Made by a program: the position numbers and the translations under genes. A DNA stretch of 64,000 bases. It comes from JARBUG01 sp035628915 (GTDB lineage: Bacteria > Bacillota > Sulfobacillia > Symbiobacteriales > Symbiobacteriaceae). Of this stretch, positions 23,207-32,794 are shown one piece after another; within the stretch, counting starts at the first letter, position 1, and each line of letters opens with the position of its first letter. The notes below the pieces were generated by a model. The model was not told where the DNA came from. It ran no database searches and saw only the letters and a program-made list of their open reading frames with translations. The stretch is taken from positions 1 through 64,000 of the forward strand of contig DASPIW010000062.1 of the NCBI GenBank assembly GCA_035628915.1, written 5' to 3'.

Positions 23207-25868
23207 GAAGTTCGTCTATGCCTTCAACGAAGGCCGCGCAGACATGAAGGCTCTGCTCGGCGGCAAGGGCGCCAACCTCGCCGAAATGACCAACATTGGC
23301 CTCCCTGTTCCTCCAGGCTTCACCATCACCACCGAAGTCTGCAACATTTACTCGCAGACCGGCAAGCTGCCCGAGGAAGTTCAGCCGCAGATCGATGAGA
23401 TGCTGGCTGCCCTCGAAGCCAAGCTGGGCAAGCAGCTCGGCGGCAAGACCAACCCCCTGCTCCTCTCCGTCCGCTCCGGCGCCCCTCTCTCCATGCCCGG
23501 CATGATGGATACCATCCTGAACCTCGGCCTGAACGACGAGACCGTCCTTGTGCACGCCGCCAACACCAACAATGAGCGGTTCGCCTGGGACTGCTACCGC
23601 CGCTTTATCCAGATGTTCTCCAACGTCGTGCTTGAGACCGGCCTGCACAACTTCGAGCAGATCCTCGAGCAGCACAAGCACAAGGCTGGCGTTACCGCCG
23701 ACATCGACCTGACCACTGAGAACCTGAAGGCGATCGTGAAGGACTACAAGGCCGCCGTCGTCAAGCTGACCGGCCGGGAGTTCCCGCAGAGCCCGAAGGA
23801 GCAGCTCGACATGGCCATCATGGCCGTGTTCCGGTCCTGGAACAACCCCCGTGCTCAGGTCTACCGGAAGATCAACAAGATCTCCGACAGCCTCGGCACC
23901 GCCGTCAACGTGCAGTCCATGGTCTTCGGCAACATGGGTATGGACTCCGCCACGGGCGTCGTCTTCACCCGTAACCCGAACTCCGGCGAGAAGGAATTCT
24001 ACGGCGAGTACCTGCCGAACGCCCAGGGCGAAGACGTCGTGGCCGGCATTCGTACCCCGTACCAGATCGCGCACCTGAAGGAAGAGATGCCCGAGTCCTA
24101 TGACCAGCTGTTCGAAATGTGCGAGCTGCTGGAGAAGCACTACGGCGACATGCAGGACATCGAGTTCACCATCGAGCGCAGCAAGCTCTTCATGCTGCAG
24201 TGCCGCAGCGGCAAGCGCGCTCCCATCGCCGCCATCAAGATCAACGTAGACCTCGCCAAGGAAGGTAAGATCTCAAAGGAGCAGGCCGTTCTGCGCGTGG
24301 AGCAGAGCCAGATCGACAAGATCCTGCACCGCGGCATCGACCCCAAGGCGAAGGTTGACATCCTGGCCACCGGTCTGGCCGCCTCTCCGGGCGCCGCCGC
24401 CGGTATCGCCGTCTTCGATCCCGAGAAGGCCGAGAAGCTGGTCGCCGCCGGCCAGAAGGTAGTCCTCGTCCGGCCCGAGACCTCGCCTGACGACATCCAT
24501 GGCATCGTCGTCGCCCAGGGCATCCTGACCTCCCGTGGCGGCATGACCTCCCACGCCGCCATTGTTTCCCGCGGTATGGGCAAGCCCTGCGTTGTCGGCT
24601 GCGAGGCCATCAAGATCGATCTGGACAAGGACCAGTTCACCGTGGGCAACCGCGTTGTGAAGGCCGGTGAGTTCATCACCATCGACGGCGCCACCGGCAA
24701 TGTCATGCTCGGCCTGGTTCCCACCGTCGATCCCAAGATCACCGCCGAGTTCCAGCAGCTGCTCGAGTGGGCCGATGAGATCCGCGTCCTGAAGATCCGC
24801 GCCAACGCCGACAACCCGCAGGATGCTGCCAAGGCCCGCGAGTTCGGCGCCGAAGGCATCGGCCTCTGCCGGACTGAGCATATGTTCGGCCAGGGCGGCC
24901 ACCATCCGGAGCGCATGGAAGTCGCCCGCGAAATGATTCTCGCCGATAACCTCGAGGAGCGGAAGAAGGCCCTCGAGAAGCTGCTGGTCATGCAGCAGCA
25001 GGACTTCTACGAAATGTTCAAGGCGATGGCGCCGTACCCCGTCACCATCCGCCTGCTCGATCCGCCTCTGCATGAGTTCCTGCCCGGCGAAGAAGAGCTC
25101 GCCATCGAAGTCGCCGTCAACAAGGCGCTCGGCAAGGTCGACAAGGACAAGGAAGCCCTGCTCAAGAAGGTGCGTGCCCTCTCCGAAATCAACCCGATGC
25201 TCGGCTTCCGCGGCTGCCGCCTCGGCATGATCTTCCCCGAGATCTCCGAAATGCAGCTGTACGCCATCTTCCAGGCTGCCGCGCAGTGCAACAAGGAAGG
25301 CATCGCGGTGGAGCCCGAGATCATGCACCCGCTCATCGGCCACATTAACGAGCTGAAGTTCCTGAGCGACATGACTCACCGCATTGGCAAGGAAGTCATG
25401 GAGAAGACGGGCACCAGCTTCAAGTACCTCAACGGCACGATGATCGAGATTCCGCGGGCTGCCATGACCTCCGACGAGATCGCTACCGAAGCCGAGTTCT
25501 TCTCCTTCGGCACCAACGACCTGACCCAGACCACCTACGGCTACAGCCGTGACGACGCCGAAGGCAAGTTCCTGGCGCAGTATGTCGAGAAGAAGATCCT
25601 CCCCGAGAACCCGTTCGTCACCCTCGACCGCACCGGCGTCGGCGGCCTGATGAAGATCTCCGTCGAAAAGGGCCGCCAGGTCCGCCCGAACATCAAGCTC
25701 GGCATCTGCGGCGAGCACGGCGGCGATCCTTCCTCCATCGAGTTCTGCCACCAGCTCGGCCTGACCTACGTCTCCTGCTCCCCGTACCGCGTGCCCGTGG
25801 CCCGCATCGCTGCGGCCCAGGCCGCTGCCCGGGCTGCCGGCGGCAAGGCGACCACGTCCACCCTGTAA
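23199..25868 (+). CDS. ppdK: Pyruvate, phosphate dikinase
   Basis: 889 residues, GTG start. ATP-grasp N-terminus: KFVYAFNEGRADMKALLGGKGANL. The swivelling phosphohistidine domain has His452 in GGMTSHAAIVSRGMGKPCVVG, with the regulatory threonine next to it. The PEP/pyruvate barrel ends with LGICGEHGGDPSSIEF, holding the catalytic cysteine. It interconverts pyruvate + ATP + Pi with PEP + AMP + PPi, and in anaerobes often runs in the glycolytic direction. Strong GGAGTGA site overlaps ppsR. Confidence 0.98.
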   Translation: MTKKFVYAFNEGRADMKALLGGKGANLAEMTNIGLPVPPGFTITTEVCNIYSQTGKLPEEVQPQIDEMLAALEAKLGKQLGGKTNPLLLSVRSGAPLSMPGMMDTILNLGLNDETVLVHAANTNNERFAWDCYRRFIQMFSNVVLETGLHNFEQILEQHKHKAGVTADIDLTTENLKAIVKDYKAAVVKLTGREFPQSPKEQLDMAIMAVFRSWNNPRAQVYRKINKISDSLGTAVNVQSMVFGNMGMDSATGVVFTRNPNSGEKEFYGEYLPNAQGEDVVAGIRTPYQIAHLKEEMPESYDQLFEMCELLEKHYGDMQDIEFTIERSKLFMLQCRSGKRAPIAAIKINVDLAKEGKISKEQAVLRVEQSQIDKILHRGIDPKAKVDILATGLAASPGAAAGIAVFDPEKAEKLVAAGQKVVLVRPETSPDDIHGIVVAQGILTSRGGMTSHAAIVSRGMGKPCVVGCEAIKIDLDKDQFTVGNRVVKAGEFITIDGATGNVMLGLVPTVDPKITAEFQQLLEWADEIRVLKIRANADNPQDAAKAREFGAEGIGLCRTEHMFGQGGHHPERMEVAREMILADNLEERKKALEKLLVMQQQDFYEMFKAMAPYPVTIRLLDPPLHEFLPGEEELAIEVAVNKALGKVDKDKEALLKKVRALSEINPMLGFRGCRLGMIFPEISEMQLYAIFQAAAQCNKEGIAVEPEIMHPLIGHINELKFLSDMTHRIGKEVMEKTGTSFKYLNGTMIEIPRAAMTSDEIATEAEFFSFGTNDLTQTTYGYSRDDAEGKFLAQYVEKKILPENPFVTLDRTGVGGLMKISVEKGRQVRPNIKLGICGEHGGDPSSIEFCHQLGLTYVSCSPYRVPVARIAAAQAAARAAGGKATTSTL

Positions 25869-25885
25869 CCCCGGTTGTTGATGTG

Positions 25886-25917
25886 GGGCCCACCTCGCTT
25901 CTCGGAGGTGGGCCCTT
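25886..25917 (+). terminator. Terminator after ppdK
   Basis: Stem GGGCCCACCTC / GAGGTGGGCCC with an 8-nt loop and a short TT tail. Confidence 0.85.
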
Positions 25918-25935
25918 GTATGTGGGTCGTTCGGG

Positions 25936-26112
25936 AAATTTTGCCACGGAGGACACGGAGAACACGGATTACGCGGAATCCCGGACCGCTAACCGAGTGG
26001 AAAAGGGAATTTGAGCCACAGACTACCCGGGGTATACGGATGGTAACAACTAAAATAAAATATATATTATTTAATCCGTGGAATCTGTGTAATCCGTGGC
26101 CTCCGTGGTAAA
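25936..26112. repeat. Interspersed palindromic repeat element, copy A
   Basis: The left part reads GCCACGGAGGACACGGAG, then AACACGGATTACGCGGA. The right part carries the inverted form: AATCCGTG...AATCCGTGG and CCTCCGTGG. The middle is AT-rich (TAAAATATATATTATTT), unlike the flanking DNA. A related copy lies at 53922-54045. The pattern fits a non-coding, possibly miniature mobile or palindromic repeat family. Confidence 0.7.
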
Positions 26113-26446
26113 TTCCCCAATGACCATCAATAATACTAGGTCGAAAAGAGCACCGATATCCACTCCACAATGGGGCCCGAGTTCCAAATGAAAGGCAAAC
26201 ATCGGTTACGCGCCTTAAACTTCGTGATCAGGCGCACATGGAGAAGGAATCAGTATGTACGTGTAGAACCTACATGAGCGCACGAAACGCGCCCAAAAAG
26301 CGCCGCCCGGATAACGTTGAAACCCTCACCGCCGCACCAGCCCTGGACCATCCGGCTTGTGGACGGTAAGGGGTTTTCTGCTGTAAAAGGAACTAACCCC
26401 CTTTTGAGCGAACATTGTCTGACGTCAGGTAGAGAGGTGGTGACCG
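26113..26446. other. Gene-free leader region of dnaG
   Basis: No gene seen. A hairpin-like sequence GGGGTT...AACCCC followed by CTTTT lies at 26371-26404, about 40 bp before dnaG, and could be an attenuator or an old terminator. The dnaG ribosome site is GAGAGGTGG. No recognised riboswitch class. Confidence 0.4.
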
Positions 26447-28336
26447 GTGGCCCTGCACGACAACCAGGCGTTCAAAGACGAGGTTCGGGCCAAGAACGAT
26501 ATCGTTGAAGTAATCTCGTCATACGTCAAGCTGGAGAAGAGGGGCAACCGGTATGTCGGCCTCTGTCCTTTCCATGGCGAAAAAACCCCCTCTTTCCACG
26601 TGATTCCGCAGATGCAGATGTACCACTGCTTCGGCTGCAAGGCCAGCGGTGACGTTTTCAAATTCCTGCAGGAGCGGGAGCACCTGTCGTTCTACGAAGC
26701 CCTGGTTCAACTGGCCAAGCGCGCCCGCATCCCGCTGCCCAAAGAAGAGCGCACTCCCGAAGAGGAGAAAGCCTATCGGGAGCGGCGCAGCATGTATGAT
26801 GCGCTGGAGTTCGCCGCACGCTTCTACCACCATCAGCTCACGGGAGAAGCCGGGAAGGCCGGCCTCGACTATTTGCTGGGGCGCGGCCTTTCGGAAGAGA
26901 CGATCCGCACGTTCCGGCTTGGCTGGGCGCCCGGGTACGGGAAGCTGACGCAGGCACTGCGCGGCCGATTCGACCCCGAAACCGCCTTGAAGGCCGGGCT
27001 GATTTTAACCCGCCGCGAGGGTTCGGGGTACATTGACGCCTTCTTCGACCGCGTCATATTCCCCATTACCGATCTGACTGGGCGGACTATTGGTTTCGGT
27101 GGCCGCATACTGCAGGGGAATGGGCCAAAATACAAGAATACATCCGATACGCCTTTGTTCACCAAGCGCCACGTACTGTTCGGCCTCGCCCAGGCGAAGG
27201 ACGCCATACGTACCCGAAACCAGGCGATTCTCGTCGAAGGATACATGGACGTCATTATGCCCCATCAGGTCGGCATCAAGAACGTCGTGGCGCCCCTGGG
27301 CACCGCCCTCACGGAAGAACAATGCAAGCTGCTGCGGCAGCAGGCCGAGCAAGTCGTCGTCGCGTTCGACTCGGACACGGCCGGTCAAATGGCCACGCTG
27401 CGCAGCCTGGACATCCTCTACGACCTCGGCTGCGACGTGCGCATCCTACGGCTGCCTGACGGCAAGGACCCGGATGAGTACATCCGTACGCATGGACCGG
27501 AAGGGTTCCAGCGTTGCATTGACGAAGCAATGCCATTAGTCGAGTTCAAGCTCCGGCTGGCGATTGAGCGGAACCCGGGTTCGCAGGCGAAGGCTGTCGA
27601 AGCCGTGGCGCGGGTCCTGGTCGACCTGAAAAACGACATTCTCCGTGAGGAGTACGTCGGCAAAATCGTCAACATCTTTGCCGAAGGTACCCAAAAACCA
27701 CCCGACCCCGACCTGAAAAAAGCCATCGACCGGCAGATGAATCGCCTTCTGCACGGCGGCTTCCAGCATAACCTGCCAGATTCCAGGAATAATAGTAGGG
27801 ACTTGGGGTTAGCTGGGCCCGGGTCCGGACCACAGGTGAACCCACAGGCCGGTCCTGCGCAGGGAAATCCCCTGGCGCTCAAACTTACTCGTGACGACCT
27901 GGCCTGGAGGGCGGAGCGCAAGCTCATCCACCTGCTGCTGGAATACCCCGGGTTCGCGGCGCGCATTGAAGCGAGTCTGGGGGACGTTCCGTTCGGCGAC
28001 CCGACACATCAGACCATTTTCGCGGCGGTCAAGGCCCGGGCCGGCGCCGGCGGCGCTACAGGCCCCACTGCAGCGCAGGTGCTTGACTCGCTGGTTGATC
28101 CCGATGCACGGCAGGTGCTGCTGGAACTGGCGGCGAATCCGCCGGTTAGCAGCCACGCGGAACAGGAAGCCGCCGATTGCATCGAGAATCTAATGGAGCA
28201 TAGGAATTCAAGGAGAATAGCGGACTTGGAGAAGCAGATGCAAACGTACCAGGCGGCTGGGCAGCCGGTTCCGGCCAGCGTGGTTGAAGAGTGGACCCAA
28301 CGCCAACTCAAAATGAGAAAGCCGTCCAAGTCCTGA
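26447..28336 (+). CDS. dnaG: DNA primase
   Basis: 629 residues, GTG start. Zinc-binding domain: LCPFHGEKTPSFHV followed by YHCFGCKASGD (about residues 38-66). TOPRIM region: ILVEGYMDVIMPHQVGIKNVVAPLGTALTEEQ in part, then FDSDTAGQMATLRSL. A Gly/Pro/Asn linker (about 445-475) leads to the C-terminal helicase-binding domain. It makes RNA primers for replication and sits in the usual dnaG-rpoD macromolecular-synthesis order. Confidence 0.97.
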   Translation: MALHDNQAFKDEVRAKNDIVEVISSYVKLEKRGNRYVGLCPFHGEKTPSFHVIPQMQMYHCFGCKASGDVFKFLQEREHLSFYEALVQLAKRARIPLPKEERTPEEEKAYRERRSMYDALEFAARFYHHQLTGEAGKAGLDYLLGRGLSEETIRTFRLGWAPGYGKLTQALRGRFDPETALKAGLILTRREGSGYIDAFFDRVIFPITDLTGRTIGFGGRILQGNGPKYKNTSDTPLFTKRHVLFGLAQAKDAIRTRNQAILVEGYMDVIMPHQVGIKNVVAPLGTALTEEQCKLLRQQAEQVVVAFDSDTAGQMATLRSLDILYDLGCDVRILRLPDGKDPDEYIRTHGPEGFQRCIDEAMPLVEFKLRLAIERNPGSQAKAVEAVARVLVDLKNDILREEYVGKIVNIFAEGTQKPPDPDLKKAIDRQMNRLLHGGFQHNLPDSRNNSRDLGLAGPGSGPQVNPQAGPAQGNPLALKLTRDDLAWRAERKLIHLLLEYPGFAARIEASLGDVPFGDPTHQTIFAAVKARAGAGGATGPTAAQVLDSLVDPDARQVLLELAANPPVSSHAEQEAADCIENLMEHRNSRRIADLEKQMQTYQAAGQPVPASVVEEWTQRQLKMRKPSKS

Positions 28337-28364
28337 GGTGTGTGCGGAAGGGGGGGTAGTCATC

Positions 28365-29495
28365 GTGGAGTCCAAGGAGATCAAGCTTGAAAACGCCAAG
28401 GAACTGGTAAAAGATCTCGTCGTCAAGGGCAAACGGAAGGGCGCCCTCAGTTACGGGGAGATTGCCGACTCGCTTCAGGGCCTGGAACTCGGAGCCGACC
28501 AAATGGACGAGATCTACGAAGCCCTGGCCGACGCCGGTATCGACGTGGTCGGCGACCGTGGCGAAGAAACCGTAATTGAAGACGAGCCGGCTGTCATCGC
28601 TGATGATGAGGCGGAAGCCGGCATCGAAGACGAAGTCGAAATTGACCTTTCCGTACCGGAAGGGATTGCCATCGATGACCCGGTCCGCATGTACCTAAAG
28701 GAGATCGGGCGTGTTCCTCTGCTCTCCGCCGAAGACGAGATCGACCTCGCCAAGCGGATCGAGCAGGGCGACGAGGAGGCCAAGCGGCGCCTGGCCGAAG
28801 CCAACCTGCGCCTGGTGGTAAGCATTGCAAAGCGGTATGTCGGGCGCGGCATGCTCTTCCTGGACCTGATCCAGGAAGGCAACCTGGGTCTGATCAAGGC
28901 TGTCGAGAAGTTCGACTTCCGCAAGGGCTTCAAGTTCTCCACCTACGCTACCTGGTGGATCCGGCAGGCGATTACCCGGGCCATTGCAGACCAGGCCCGC
29001 ACCATCCGCATTCCGGTTCACATGGTCGAAACCATCAACAAGCTAATCCGGGTCACCCGGCAGCTGGTGCAGGAACTGGGCCGCGAGCCCCTGCCCGAAG
29101 AGATCGCCAACGAAATGGACATTTCGGTGGAGCGGGTCCGCGAAATCCAGAAGATCTCCCAGGAGCCGGTCTCGCTCGAGACGCCCATCGGTGAGGAAGA
29201 AGACTCCCACCTCGGCGACTTCATCGAAGACCAGGACGCCCCGGCGCCCGCCGAGGCTGCCTCGTTCCGGCTGCTGAAAGAGCAGCTCGAAGAAGTGCTG
29301 GAGACCTTGACGCCCCGTGAAGAGAAGGTACTCCGCCTCCGGTTCGGCCTGGATGACGGTCGGGCCCGGACGCTCGAAGAAGTGGGCCACGTGTTTGGCG
29401 TCACCCGCGAGCGCATCCGCCAGATTGAGGCGAAGGCGCTCCGGAAGCTGCGGCATCCCAGCCGGAGCAAGAAGCTGAAGGACTATCTGGACTGA
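28365..29495 (+). CDS. rpoD: Primary sigma factor SigA/RpoD
   Basis: 376 residues from GTG at 28365. Region 1.1 is at residues 1-60, followed by an acidic linker. Region 1.2 starts DPVRMYLKEIGRVPLLSAED. Region 2 has EANLRLVVSIAKRYVGRGM and FKFSTYATWWIRQAITRAI for -10 recognition. Region 4 has LTPREEKVLRLRFGL and VTRERIRQIEAKALRKLRHP. Standard housekeeping sigma in tandem with dnaG. Confidence 0.97.
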   Translation: MESKEIKLENAKELVKDLVVKGKRKGALSYGEIADSLQGLELGADQMDEIYEALADAGIDVVGDRGEETVIEDEPAVIADDEAEAGIEDEVEIDLSVPEGIAIDDPVRMYLKEIGRVPLLSAEDEIDLAKRIEQGDEEAKRRLAEANLRLVVSIAKRYVGRGMLFLDLIQEGNLGLIKAVEKFDFRKGFKFSTYATWWIRQAITRAIADQARTIRIPVHMVETINKLIRVTRQLVQELGREPLPEEIANEMDISVERVREIQKISQEPVSLETPIGEEEDSHLGDFIEDQDAPAPAEAASFRLLKEQLEEVLETLTPREEKVLRLRFGLDDGRARTLEEVGHVFGVTRERIRQIEAKALRKLRHPSRSKKLKDYLD

Positions 29496-29518
29496 CAACC
29501 GCAAACGGTCAATTGGAG

Positions 29519-29552
29519 GCCGCCCGCTACTAACCAGTGCGGGCGGCTTTTT
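29519..29552 (+). terminator. Terminator after rpoD
   Basis: GCCGCCCGC / GCGGGCGGC stem, 11-nt loop, TTTTT tail. Confidence 0.95.
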
Positions 29553-29648
29553 CTGTCTTGACATATTCCTAACCCACCCGCAACGTTACGACAACAAAGG
29601 ACCGATAACATGAAATTGGCAAATGCGAATGGGGGGACACATCACGCT

Positions 29649-29809
29649 GTGCGACGGTCGCCCGAGGCGGAGCACGGGGAGGAGCAAGCCCGGGAGGCCG
29701 GAGCGGCCCCGAAGATGTGCACCAGGCCGTTGCCGCGGTGAGCGATTCGGCGGGCGGGCTGCGGGCGCTGGCAGAGAGACTTCATGAAGCTGGGAACCGT
29801 TTTTCTTAA
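29649..29809 (+). pseudogene. Possible frameshifted chemoreceptor C-terminal remnant
   Basis: One frame reads SPEAEHGEEQAREAGAAP. A neighbouring frame continues EDVHQAVAAVSDSAGG, then LRALAERLHEAGNRFS and a stop. Joined, they look like the last 50 residues of a methyl-accepting chemotaxis protein. No start, ribosome site or upstream domain exists. This is a reading by eye of short, GC-rich sequence, so it is uncertain. Confidence 0.35.
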
Positions 29810-29831
29810 ACAAACAGTAAGAAAAGGTTCC
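29793..29831. repeat. Inverted repeat upstream of pstS
   Basis: GGAACC...TTTTTCTTA and TAAGAAAA-GGTTCC make a near-palindrome around a 9-nt centre, about 100 bp before pstS. It may be a regulatory site or a leftover terminator. I could not identify clear PhoP direct repeats. Confidence 0.5.
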
Positions 29832-29937
29832 TTCAATCTGAACCAAATCAAAACCGGTTGTTATCACGGCGCTGTTACTTTTCTAGTGGTAGCACACGAA
29901 AGCAGTGCTGGACGTTGAAAGGAGATCGGTGTTGATC

Positions 29938-30885
29938 ATGAAGCGTTCGCTGGCAATGGGTGCCGCCCTGACCGCAGTCCTGATGCTCGTTACCGCCTGC
30001 GGCGGCGCCCCGAAGAAGACGGAGTCCCCTTCCACGCCCGAACCCGCCGCACCCAAACTGAGCGGGGAGATCAAAGTCGACGGCTCCTCTACGGTCGGAC
30101 CCATCAGCATCGCGGTGGCCGAAGAGTTTATGAAGGTGAACCGGGACGTCAAGGTCTCCGTCGGCATCTCCGGCACCAGCGGCGGCATGAAGAAGTGGGT
30201 CAAGGGCGAGACCGACATGAACGACTCCTCCCGAAAGATTAAGGAGTCCGAAGTTGCAGAGGCTGCGAAGCTGGGTATCGAAGCGCTCGAGCTTCCCGTC
30301 GCCTACGACGGCATCTCCGTGGTCGTCAGCAAGGAGAACACCTGGGCCCAGTGCATCACCACGGCCGAGCTGAAGAAAATCTGGGACAAGGACTCCCAGG
30401 TCAAGACCTGGCAGGACGTCAACCCCCAGTGGCCCGCTGAGGAACTGAAGCTTTACGGCCCGGGCACCGACTCCGGCACCTTCGAGTATTTCACCGAGCA
30501 CATCAACGGGAAGGCCCTCCAGAGCCGGGCCGACTACACCGCCTCCGAAGATGACAACGTCCTCGTGAAGGGCGTTACCGGCAACAAGGGCGCCATGGGC
30601 TATTTCGGCTACGCCTACTACAAGGAGAACGAGTCCAAGCTCCGGGCGGTCCAGGTCGACGGCGGCAAGGGCTGCACCGCTCCCAACGACGAGACCATCT
30701 CCAAGCTCACCTATCCGATTGCCCGCCTGATCTATATCCACCCCAGCAAGAAGGCTCTGGAGCGGCCCGAGGTCAGGGCGTTCGTCAACTTCTATCTGCA
30801 GAACGCCGCGACGCTCTCCAAGCAGGTCGGCTACACCCCGCTGGACGCGAAAATGTACGAGGAGTCCCTGGCCAAGGTCAAGTAG
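29938..30885 (+). CDS. pstS: Phosphate ABC transporter substrate-binding lipoprotein
   Basis: 315 residues from the ATG at 29938; TTG at 29932 and GTG at 29929 are better spaced from AAAGGAGA, so the start is not settled. A lipoprotein signal ends at LVTACGG. The binding fold has KVDGSSTVGPISIAVAEEF, GISGTSGGMKKWVKGETDMNDSS and YGPGTDSGTFEYF, which hold phosphate in PstS. It captures phosphate outside the cell for PstCAB encoded next. Confidence 0.95.
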   Translation: MKRSLAMGAALTAVLMLVTACGGAPKKTESPSTPEPAAPKLSGEIKVDGSSTVGPISIAVAEEFMKVNRDVKVSVGISGTSGGMKKWVKGETDMNDSSRKIKESEVAEAAKLGIEALELPVAYDGISVVVSKENTWAQCITTAELKKIWDKDSQVKTWQDVNPQWPAEELKLYGPGTDSGTFEYFTEHINGKALQSRADYTASEDDNVLVKGVTGNKGAMGYFGYAYYKENESKLRAVQVDGGKGCTAPNDETISKLTYPIARLIYIHPSKKALERPEVRAFVNFYLQNAATLSKQVGYTPLDAKMYEESLAKVK

Positions 30886-30974
30886 CCGCCGAGCAGCCGG
30901 CGGGCCCCGGGGAACGCTTCCCGGGACCTCCCGCAGCCCTGGCAGGTTAAGATTCCGCCAAGAAAGGGTGAGCC

Positions 30975-31922
30975 GTGGTGGCAATCCCGGGTACGGCCTC
31001 CCGGCACATGGTCGAGAAGACCGAGGCGACCCGCCGTGCTCGGCAGGTGAGCCGTGAACGGTTGATCGCCCGCCTCCTGCTGGCAAGCGGATGGGTCTCC
31101 ATTCTGGTCACGGCGGGCATCGTCTTTTCGTTGCTGTTCGAGACAGCGGGCTTCTTCCAACTCGTCACGCTCAGGCAGTTCTTTACCGATCCCAAGTGGA
31201 CGCCTGCGTTTGATCCTGCTCACTACGGCATTCTGTCGCTGCTGGCGGGCACCACCCTGATCGCCGCCGGCTCGGCACTGGTGGCCGTGCCCCTGGGGCT
31301 GGCTTCGGCCATTTACCTGAGCGAATATGCGCCTGAACGCCTGCGCCGGGTGCTGAGGCCGATCATGGAACTGCTGGCCGGCATTCCGACCGTCGTGTAT
31401 GGGTACTTTGCCCTTACGTTCGTCACCCCGCTGCTCAAGCGGATCATTCCCGACCTGGACGTGTTCAACGCCCTGAGCGCTTTCATCACAGTGGGCATCA
31501 TGATCACCCCGCTGATCTCGTCCATGAGCGAGGACGCCATGCTGGCCGTGCCCCGTTCGTTGCGGGAGGCGGCGTTCGCGCTGGGCGCCACCCGCCTGGA
31601 GGTGGCGCTCAAGGTGGTCCTGCCGGCAGCCTTTTCGGGCGTGATGGCCTCGGTGATTCTGGCCGTCTCCCGGGCGGTCGGCGAGACGATGATTGTCGCG
31701 CTGGCAGCCGGCTCCACGCCCAAGCTGACGCTCAATCCGCTCCAGTCGATTCAGACCATGACCGGCTATATTGCACAAATGAGCCAGGGTGACCTCGAAG
31801 CCGGTTCGCCGGCCTATAAGGCGATTTACGCCGTCGGCATGTCGCTGTTCTTGATTACGCTGGGGCTCAACTTGTTTGCCAAGTCGATCACCCGCCGCAT
31901 GGAGAGGGGAGGGCGCCTATGA
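30975..31922 (+). CDS. pstC: Phosphate ABC transporter permease PstC
   Basis: 315 residues with six or so membrane spans, GTG start after AAAGGGTGA. The permease EAA-type loop is LREAAFALGATRLEVALKVVLP. Ends in an ATGA overlap with pstA. Confidence 0.95.
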   Translation: MVAIPGTASRHMVEKTEATRRARQVSRERLIARLLLASGWVSILVTAGIVFSLLFETAGFFQLVTLRQFFTDPKWTPAFDPAHYGILSLLAGTTLIAAGSALVAVPLGLASAIYLSEYAPERLRRVLRPIMELLAGIPTVVYGYFALTFVTPLLKRIIPDLDVFNALSAFITVGIMITPLISSMSEDAMLAVPRSLREAAFALGATRLEVALKVVLPAAFSGVMASVILAVSRAVGETMIVALAAGSTPKLTLNPLQSIQTMTGYIAQMSQGDLEAGSPAYKAIYAVGMSLFLITLGLNLFAKSITRRMERGGRL

Positions 31923-32791
31923 GCCGGGACTTCCGGGGCCGCCGGGTCCTTCGCAGGCGGATCGATCGCTGGACGCATGGGCTCTTCCTGGCGGCGGTCG
32001 GCCTGGCCGTCGGCGTTCTGGGCGTCCTGCTGTGGGACGTTCTCAGCGGCGGCGTGAAGCACCTGGACTGGCAGTTCCTGACCAGCTACGCCTCCCGCTT
32101 CTGGCAGCAGGCGGGCATTCTCGCCCCGCTGGCCGGCTCCTTCTACGTCATCGGGCTCACGGCCCTGCTGGCGCTGCCGTTGGGCATCGCAGCCGCCGTT
32201 TACCTGGAGTTTTACGCCGGCGACCGTTGGGTCAACCGGCTGATTCAGACCAACATCGCGAACCTGGCCGGTGTCCCGTCCATCGTGTACGGCCTCTTCG
32301 GGCTTGCCGTTTTGGTGCGCTTCCTGGGGTTCGACCGCAGTGTCCTGTCGGCCGCACTGACCATGGCGTTCCTGATTCTCCCCGCCGTCATCGTTAATAC
32401 GCAGGAGGCGCTCCGGGCGGTGCCCCGGACGATCATTCACGGCGCTTACGCGCTGGGCGCCACCAAGTGGCAGACAATCAGCACGGTCGTGCTGCCGTCA
32501 GCCGCCGGCGGCATTCTGACCGGCGCCATCCTGGCCCTCTCCCGGGCCCTGGGCGAGACCGCCCCGCTGATCACGGTTGGCGCCTGGGTCTTTCTCACCT
32601 ACCTGCCCAAGAGCCCGCTGGACGGCTTCACGGTGCTGCCGATTCAGATCTGGTTCTGGTCATCCATGCCCCAGCAGGGGTTCCAGGAGCTGGCCGCCAG
32701 CGCCATAATCGTGCTGTTGATCGCGCTCCTGAGCATCAACAGCGTGGCGATCATCCTGCGCAATAAGTACCAGAAGAAGGCGGAGTGGTAG
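31919..32791 (+). CDS. pstA: Phosphate ABC transporter permease PstA
   Basis: 290 residues, six spans. VPRTIIHGAYALGATKWQTI is the coupling loop and ILALSRALGETAPLITVGAW is a typical PstA stretch. Overlaps pstC by 4 bp; three bases separate it from pstB. Confidence 0.95.
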   Translation: MSRDFRGRRVLRRRIDRWTHGLFLAAVGLAVGVLGVLLWDVLSGGVKHLDWQFLTSYASRFWQQAGILAPLAGSFYVIGLTALLALPLGIAAAVYLEFYAGDRWVNRLIQTNIANLAGVPSIVYGLFGLAVLVRFLGFDRSVLSAALTMAFLILPAVIVNTQEALRAVPRTIIHGAYALGATKWQTISTVVLPSAAGGILTGAILALSRALGETAPLITVGAWVFLTYLPKSPLDGFTVLPIQIWFWSSMPQQGFQELAASAIIVLLIALLSINSVAIILRNKYQKKAEW

Positions 32792-32794
32792 ACC

